A stretch of DNA of 64,000 nt from positions 27,781-91,780 of the forward strand of contig CAMWXB010000010.1 of the NCBI GenBank assembly GCA_947178125.1, written 5' to 3'. Of the stretch, positions 9,501-14,713 are shown in pieces. The notes under the pieces were generated by a model that made no database searches, had not been told where the DNA came from, and saw only the letters and a list, made by a program, of their open reading frames with translations. A program made the translations under genes and the position numbers. This DNA is from an uncultured Lachnospiraceae bacterium. Lineage in GTDB: Bacteria; Bacillota; Clostridia; Lachnospirales; Lachnospiraceae. Every line of letters begins with the position of its first letter. Position 1 is the first letter of the stretch.

Positions 9501-11273
9501 TATATTTTGAGCGATCTTGCATCCATCTCGAATGTCATGACTCCTTATATGGAGGAGGCGCTGAAGCAGGCGGATGTAGAAATGGATTATGTGATCGCCG
9601 ATCTGGAGGATGTTTTTTCCGGTCTGGATTCCGCTTTTGACAGAGTTCGTTCAACGGTGGTCTATGTGACCGGTAAGTTTGATATTCAGTTTACGGAATT
9701 GGGTTCTGAAATGGATGAGTCCATTAACGGTCTGTTCGATCAGTTGAATGCGATTACGACCTATGCGGGCCAGATTAATGATGACCTCGATGTTCATTCC
9801 GATATTTTGGAAGCGGATATGCATGCGGTAAACGATCAGATCAATTTTATTTTCCAACTGTTTGTAGAACGGATTGATGATGTGGAGGAACTGTATTTTG
9901 ACGGAGACGGCTACGAGGATATTTCGGATGAAGATATCGACGCCAGTACGGCCGGCAAAGTGGAGCGTTCTGTTAACAACGGGGTCGTAAAGGGAGATAT
10001 TAATGTCGGCGGAATTGCCGGCTCGATGGCGATCGACGAAGAGGATCCGGAAGGAAATGCAGCCGGAAGCGTGAATCGTTCCTTCGGAAGCCGCTATCTG
10101 ACGAGATGCATTCTGACCGGCTGCGAAAATAACGGACAGATTACCGTCAAAAAGGATGGCGCCGGCGGAATTGTCGGTTATATGAATCTTGGCATTGTGA
10201 CAGACTGTGAAGCTTACGGCAGTGTGGAGAGTACGGAAGGGGAATACGTCGGCGGTATCAGCGGGGAATCCCTGGCTTTGATCAGAAACTGCTGGTCGCT
10301 GACTTCTCTGAAAGGTTCCCGGTATGTCGGCGGAATCGCCGGCGCCGGTACGAAGATTCAAAACTGTCATGCAATGGTTCTGATTGATGGCGAGGCGGTG
10401 CGAAAAGGTGCAATTGTCGGCTGGCTGGAAACCGAAGAAGACGAACGGATTGGATTTAGCGAGGATATAAATGGCAATTTCTTTGTCGGCGGTACATTGT
10501 GTGGTATCGATGATGTGAGTTATGCCGGTATTGCCGAGCCAGTCACTTATGAGGAATTGCTGGCGGTAGAAGGAATCCCTCTGCAGTACAGACATTTGCA
10601 GCTGACTTTTATCGCAAACGATAAAGTAGTGGACCAGATTGAAGTAAAATACGGCAAAGCCCTTTCAGAAATCGAGTTTCCGCAGGCGCCCCCTGTTCCA
10701 GGATGCTATGGAAAATGGCCGGATGTTACGGAAATGAAGATGATTGGAAATATTACGCTGGAGGCGGAATACAGCGACACGATTACGACGCTGACCAGCG
10801 TTGAAAAAGGAACTGTGGCAGTGGACAATACTGAGGAAAATCAGGATAAACCGTATGCGTATATCGAGGGAATCTATACGGATGATGCTGTCCTGTCTGC
10901 TTTTGTCACGGAATATACGGCACAGCAGACGAAAGAGGAAATGAATCAGAAGGCGGAGTCCGCTGTTTATGAAATTCGTGTAGAGAACGGCGGCCTGTCC
11001 GATGACACTGTATCCAGTGTACGGCTTTTGAATCCTTATGGTAAGATCAGAACAGTATTCGGACTTGTTGATGGAACATGGCAGGAAATCAGCTATAAGG
11101 AATATGGCCAGTATATTCAGGTGAAAATGGCAGGTGTGTCGGCGGCTTACTGCATTGTATCTGGCGACCAGGCAGGATTCTGGATATGGTATGCTGCAGG
11201 CGGAGCAGTAGCTTTGCTGTTGATCGGGATTGCGGTCATGCGAAAACGCGGGAAACAGGAAAGAAAAGTGTGA
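6552..11273 (+). CDS. Very large cell-surface protein: signal peptide, GLUG-type repeats, two coiled-coil regions, C-terminal TM anchor
   Basis: Hydrophobic N-terminus (MLMLPALIVTLVSENVAFA). Repeated 'xxGGIxGxxxGxIxxC' GLUG-like motifs in N- and C-terminal thirds. C-terminal 'WIWYAAGGAVALLLIGIAVMRKRGK'. ATG at 6552 overlaps the MMPL stop. Confidence 0.8.
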   Translation: MNRQKSVIKGIKKYLSRRKLLSQKNNLSKNYYRIVSMLMLPALIVTLVSENVAFAAEEKKEETQEKEAAAETGADGADAVESALEQAEGEMTAVSAEGKEVIAVRTAEELLAVAEKCDTDVWSADKLIELQDDISLEGIDFEPIAVFAGTFNGNGHTISDFHYVGYGYADGFFRYIAPTGIVQNLTISGWVEAENEEKCTGGFCGINGGWILECTFSGRVEGKSETGGIVGENESTGTISTCSVIGSVTGYDRAGGIAGSNYGTIRNCTNKAGINSDSSWLEEADESGLEWLLEDIEERKLISGTDIGGIAGYSKGLLINCNNEGVVGYEHNGYNIGGIVGRQSGQVFFCNNNGQVYGRKDVGGIVGQMEPYISVEEAESLSEAVQRLHDLVDIFLNDAGKTQDTVSADFDILRSHSDEALKNADSIANKTTDFIDDNISAVNEAADRMRYCMEQIPYIADDVSSAIDSMNETAEALGRVADVLDLNGKAGDTVYDETAHARLSLVSGVGGDVYTNSALPAEGETVTLSVVPEEGYRLSYISAADASKATLELTMLSDTEYAFVMPSGNVVVKAEFVYDGSVTSDAGDGSVSVVVPPAGSRNDASSDGSQINNNDGQTNSNGSQTNSNGGQTNNNIGQTGNDGAGLGVDGNASTDGTDESDNGDSGAESPDDQVDDDGNELESAPEDLDGSREDAGSENTEEQVEDSNATAEDASEPDNGTDAANVTNEVAMLDDGKNDADHQFRKLVNATAALNGVEHTITVLKNGDTESTVSAYADDVVVINVQPDSGCQASIHITAGGGEISFTEKMEGRAYQFTMPDADVDVAVSFVKAGVIVESNAGGKADYTVSGSKLTLQVRPNAGYAEKEHPTVVDSAGSQLMISRKSAGAYVYEVDMTSANPPVRVKITFTASTDSAAVSASRDNLSENVSLLKTQMQSVSDTMSIIDQLVSGKTLDDIRNDEELIGYILDLAQDLSDAGNTLSYILSDLASISNVMTPYMEEALKQADVEMDYVIADLEDVFSGLDSAFDRVRSTVVYVTGKFDIQFTELGSEMDESINGLFDQLNAITTYAGQINDDLDVHSDILEADMHAVNDQINFIFQLFVERIDDVEELYFDGDGYEDISDEDIDASTAGKVERSVNNGVVKGDINVGGIAGSMAIDEEDPEGNAAGSVNRSFGSRYLTRCILTGCENNGQITVKKDGAGGIVGYMNLGIVTDCEAYGSVESTEGEYVGGISGESLALIRNCWSLTSLKGSRYVGGIAGAGTKIQNCHAMVLIDGEAVRKGAIVGWLETEEDERIGFSEDINGNFFVGGTLCGIDDVSYAGIAEPVTYEELLAVEGIPLQYRHLQLTFIANDKVVDQIEVKYGKALSEIEFPQAPPVPGCYGKWPDVTEMKMIGNITLEAEYSDTITTLTSVEKGTVAVDNTEENQDKPYAYIEGIYTDDAVLSAFVTEYTAQQTKEEMNQKAESAVYEIRVENGGLSDDTVSSVRLLNPYGKIRTVFGLVDGTWQEISYKEYGQYIQVKMAGVSAAYCIVSGDQAGFWIWYAAGGAVALLLIGIAVMRKRGKQERKV
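8379..8462 (+). repeat. 4 x 21-bp in-frame tandem repeat encoding a Q-(T/I)-N-(S/N)-N-x-(G/S) linker
   Basis: CAGATAAACAACAATGACGGC / CAGACGAATAGCAATGGAAGC / CAGACAAACAGCAACGGCGGC / CAGACAAATAATAATATCGGC. Confidence 0.85.
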
Positions 11274-11301
11274 GAAAAAAGCATGAGCAGTAAAAATGAC
11301 G

Positions 11302-11330
11302 AGGGGGCGGTAAGCCCCCTTGTTATATTA
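11302..11330 (+). terminator. Rho-independent terminator of the surface-protein operon
   Basis: AGGGGGC-GGTAA-GCCCCCT hairpin (11302-11320) followed by TGTTATATT. Confidence 0.8.
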
Positions 11331-11415
11331 TATAGGGATATAATCGTTAAAATCGCCTTTAGTTCAAAATAAGAAATATTGTTTTTTGTTTGCGTTTATT
11401 CTGGAATAGTATTTT

Positions 11416-11442
11416 TTCGCAGATTATTTTAATCTGTGAAAA
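11416..11442 (+). repeat. Left 27-bp inverted repeat flanking the recombinase (itself an imperfect palindrome)
   Basis: TTCGCAGATTATTTTAATCTGTGAAAA; its exact reverse complement lies at 12879-12905. Confidence 0.95.
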
Positions 11443-11722
11443 CTATATAACAGTCAAAAGAACCGATTCAAAACAATGATAAGAACACCATCATTTTTAC
11501 ATACAAATTATACTTGTGCTGATAGGATTTGTCAAATGGAAAATGAATCCGGAGAAAGGCACTGACACAGTATACTTTTTGAATTGCAGCATGATGGAAC
11601 AATACAGTTCAAATATATTTTCAATATTATGGCATAATATACCAAATTCTGCCAAAATTTTACTTATGATTCATAAAAAGGGATTATTATGGGTCAAAAA
11701 AATGGTCAGGAGGGAATCAAAA

Positions 11723-12844
11723 ATGCCACGACGAGGAGAAAACATCCGGAAGCGGAAAGACGGACGATGGGAGGGACGCTACTATGTGCGGGAAACAGAG
11801 ACCGACAAAAAAATCAGTCATTCCGTATATGCCAAGACATACACGGAGGTAAAAGAAAAACTTGCAAAAGCAAAGCTGTCTATGGAAGTTACAGTAAGAG
11901 AACAAAGCGTGGATATGGAACTCGATTTTTGCATGATGGCCGAAGAATGGCTCGAAGTTATTAAACACTCCAAAAAACATGCTACCTATGTGAAGTATTA
12001 TTCTATCTACAAAAAACATATCAGAAAAAAGTTAGAACATCTCTCGTTTGCACAGTTAAATGGAAGTATTTTGACATCGATTTTTCAGGAAAAAGAAAAA
12101 CCGATGTTATCTGACAGCATACAGAAAAGTATTTCCTGCGTTCTGAACCAGATATTTTCTTATGCTTCTTTACATTATCATGTGAGAGCACCCTATTATG
12201 CATATCAGAAACAAAAAAAGCAAAATGAAAATGTCAAGGCTTTCAATCAGTCAGAACAGATGAAGCTGATACAATATTTATATGAGGAAATGGATATTTA
12301 TAAACTGGGGATTATTATTTGTATATCGACTGGACTGCGTTTAGGTGAAATTTGTGCTCTGAAATGGAATGATATCGATTTACAGAGCGGCTTACTTTAT
12401 GTAAACACGACCGTACAAAGGATCGCAATGAAAGGAAAAGATACCAGAACAATTCTTTTGGAGGGAGAACCAAAAAGCATATTTTCCAAGCGCGAAATTC
12501 CTTTATCAGACGAGATAACAAAACTGTTATTTTCTTATTACAACAAAAAGGAAACTTATGTGCTCAACAGAAATAAGCCTATGGAGCCGAGAACATATCA
12601 AAATAAATTCCAAAAATATTTGCAACTGGCGGGTATTCAAAAAAAGAATTTTCACAGCCTGAGACATACTTTTGCGACAAATTGTATCAGTAGTGGAACG
12701 GATATCAAAAGTCTTAGCGAGATTTTGGGCCATTCAGATGTCAAGATAACCTTAAACCGCTATGTACATCCGACAGTTGAAACAAAGCGTCATCATATGA
12801 ATTCATTGTCTGTTATTTATGGTCAATATTTGGGTCAACAATGA
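11723..12844 (+). CDS. Tyrosine recombinase / site-specific integrase
   Basis: Catalytic residues readable: 'STGLRLGEICALKW' (Arg I), 'HSLRHTFATN' (HxxR), 'LGHSDVKITLNRYVHP' (H...Y). ATG at 11723 has AGGAGG 6-12 bp upstream; the ORF track begins at 11516. Confidence 0.93.
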   Translation: MPRRGENIRKRKDGRWEGRYYVRETETDKKISHSVYAKTYTEVKEKLAKAKLSMEVTVREQSVDMELDFCMMAEEWLEVIKHSKKHATYVKYYSIYKKHIRKKLEHLSFAQLNGSILTSIFQEKEKPMLSDSIQKSISCVLNQIFSYASLHYHVRAPYYAYQKQKKQNENVKAFNQSEQMKLIQYLYEEMDIYKLGIIICISTGLRLGEICALKWNDIDLQSGLLYVNTTVQRIAMKGKDTRTILLEGEPKSIFSKREIPLSDEITKLLFSYYNKKETYVLNRNKPMEPRTYQNKFQKYLQLAGIQKKNFHSLRHTFATNCISSGTDIKSLSEILGHSDVKITLNRYVHPTVETKRHHMNSLSVIYGQYLGQQ

Positions 12845-12878
12845 GAATGAATGCCTTATTTGAGTTGAAGCAGATGAT

Positions 12879-12905
12879 TTTTCACAGATTAAAATAATCT
12901 GCGAA
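12879..12905 (-). repeat. Right 27-bp inverted repeat flanking the recombinase
   Basis: TTTTCACAGATTAAAATAATCTGCGAA, perfect reverse complement of 11416-11442. Confidence 0.95.
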
Positions 12906-12955
12906 CGATTCATTTTTTGATATTGTAGATTTCATTTTATTAAGGCAGGAGAAAC

Positions 12956-14323
12956 ATGGAGCCTGGTACGATTGTTAAGACGATTCACCAGCATAGCAAG
13001 ACATCGCTATCGGATGAAGATATGCAGAAACTTCAGGAGATTGCAGATGATTACAGTAAGGTGAAAAATTATGTCTATCAGCGGTATGGAAGTATTAACA
13101 GCCTTTCTAAGATTTATCCCGGCTATACGGTACAGAATGAGATGACACGAAGTGGGCGGAGGGCTGAACTGGGGCTGCCGTCCGTATATTTTTATCTCGC
13201 AATATTTGATGCCTTGGGAGATATTAAGACTCAGTGGGCAAAAGTGAAATCAGAAATACTCAGGCGGATCAATAGAAATGAAGGCTTTACACAAGAAGAC
13301 AGACATTATCTGCGGTTTGTAATGAAAATTGATATCTGCTTTTCCAATATTTTATGTGGAAAAAAGATGGAAATTCCAACAGAAATGGAAAGCAGATATG
13401 CAGAACTTATGTCTGGTGTATCCGATGTGGAAAAACTCCACCGATATCTTCGCAGGCAGGTTCGTAAAAATCTGAATAAGATGCATACGGATAAGGCGGA
13501 TGGATTTTTCATAACTGAAAGAGCGTATCGATATGGAGAGAATAATGAAGGAAGTGGCAAATGCCATGGAATTTATATTTCAACCAAGGAAAAACGCAAG
13601 CGTGTATTCGTACCATTGACGGACACCAACCAATATAAAAAGCAGCTGTATATCAAGTTAAATAAAGAAAACAATACGATAGAAGTTGCAATTCCGAAAA
13701 CGGTGGAAATACAGTATCATGATGAATTTATCAATGAGATAGGGATTTCCATGGGGGTCTGGCAGATGTTCACGACCCATGAAGGACATGTATATGGAGA
13801 AAAATTGGGAGAGTTTCATACCAATCTCGTAAATTTTATGAGGGACGGTGACAGAACTTATCACAGGGAAAAGCAGAGCAACCCGGGAAGAAAGAAATAT
13901 CAGGATAAAAAAGCAAAACTTGAAGCAAGGCTCCATGACTATATCAATCGCGAACTTAACAGGATGATCGAAACCGAACGACCGAAGGTGTTTTATGTAC
14001 CCAAACTTCCGAAAGCTGCTTTCGCGGGTGTGAATAAAAACATAAACTATTCTTTGGGCATATGGCAGAAAGGGTATATTAAGAAACGCTTTACCCAGAA
14101 ATGCAGGGAAAACAATATAGAAATAGTGGAAGTGATAGGTAAGAACATCAGCCGGGAGTGCAGCAGATGCCGGGCGGAAGGAAAATATGTAAAAGATATT
14201 TTTAAGTGTGATAATTGTGGCTATGAGACAGACAAAAAACAGAATGCGGCAGCCAATGCCTTGTATAGAGGAAAGACAGACGGAAGGCTGAACAGATTAT
14301 ATCCATATTCCGAGGATATATGA
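12956..14323 (+). CDS. TnpB/OrfB-like (IS200/IS605, Cas12-ancestor family) protein, probably nuclease-dead
   Basis: C-terminal zinc ribbon 'CSRC-x12-CDNCGYETD...NAAANAL' and TnpB-like RuvC context. Expected RuvC-I D, RuvC-II E and RuvC-III D read as S (GISMGV), P (FYVPKL) and K (TDKKQNAA). RBS GGCAGGAG upstream. Confidence 0.85.
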   Translation: MEPGTIVKTIHQHSKTSLSDEDMQKLQEIADDYSKVKNYVYQRYGSINSLSKIYPGYTVQNEMTRSGRRAELGLPSVYFYLAIFDALGDIKTQWAKVKSEILRRINRNEGFTQEDRHYLRFVMKIDICFSNILCGKKMEIPTEMESRYAELMSGVSDVEKLHRYLRRQVRKNLNKMHTDKADGFFITERAYRYGENNEGSGKCHGIYISTKEKRKRVFVPLTDTNQYKKQLYIKLNKENNTIEVAIPKTVEIQYHDEFINEIGISMGVWQMFTTHEGHVYGEKLGEFHTNLVNFMRDGDRTYHREKQSNPGRKKYQDKKAKLEARLHDYINRELNRMIETERPKVFYVPKLPKAAFAGVNKNINYSLGIWQKGYIKKRFTQKCRENNIEIVEVIGKNISRECSRCRAEGKYVKDIFKCDNCGYETDKKQNAAANALYRGKTDGRLNRLYPYSEDI

Positions 14324-14339
14324 TAGATTTCAATGGAAA

Positions 14340-14600
14340 TGTTGTGCAGATAAAATACAAAATACTGTATTTTTGTATTTTGACTGATGAATTTCAGACT
14401 GCATAAGATTTCCTGAAATATAAAAAGCACATTCATGGCGTGAACACATTAAAGGAGTCATTGTGGTGTGTTCACCTCATGGATGTGCATGACGGTGTGG
14501 GTATTACGGAAACGTAAGTTGGGCATGCCAAGGCCTTTAGAACATTGAAGAATATTCAATGATGTATAAAGGTGCGAAGCCGGTTTTCAAAACAGGAATC
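14340..14600 (+). ncRNA. Candidate structured non-coding RNA (omegaRNA-like) downstream of the TnpB-like gene
   Basis: Non-coding interval with successive helices: AAAATACAAAATA/TATTTTTGTATTTT; ATTTCAG/CTGAAAT; long hairpin 14427-14488 (GCACATTCATG/CATGGATGTGC outer, GTGAACACA/TGTGTTCAC inner); TTACG-GAAA-CGTAA (14504-14517); CCTTTA...TAAAGG enclosing CATTGAA/TTCAATG (14534-14572). Confidence 0.6.
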
Positions 14601-14713
14601 AGAATATCGCATAGCATATTTTGAAGAATGTGTAGAGAACTGACAATACTCGTGAGAGTAACCAATGTGCCTTATTAACTGAAATGTAAAATGGCATAAA
14701 GCAGGAGCGGTAT

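Noticed and set aside
9651-10595. 314-aa minus-strand ORF inside the surface-protein gene
   Set aside because: Antisense shadow ORF with no recognisable motifs; the sense frame is clearly coding.
11706-11720. 7-base GGAATCA match between the RNA 3' region (14595-14601) and the recombinase RBS region
   Set aside because: Too short; a 7-mer match is expected several times by chance in this window.
11516-11722. Upstream extension of the recombinase ORF from 11516
   Set aside because: The 69-aa extension lacks family resemblance; ATG 11723 has a strong AGGAGG and starts the typical MPRRGENIRKRKDGRWEGRYY N-terminus.
14152-14252. Reading the TnpB-like gene as an ordinary active IS200/IS605 element
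   Set aside because: No TnpA (HUH) or IS607 serine recombinase is adjacent, the RuvC acidic residues appear substituted, and no typical left-end/right-end hairpins could be placed with confidence.
12926-14332. 9-bp direct repeat TAGATTTCA flanking the TnpB-like ORF (12926-12934 and 14324-14332)
   Set aside because: Short and AT-rich; the surrounding bases do not extend the match, so chance is likely and it is not called as a target-site duplication.
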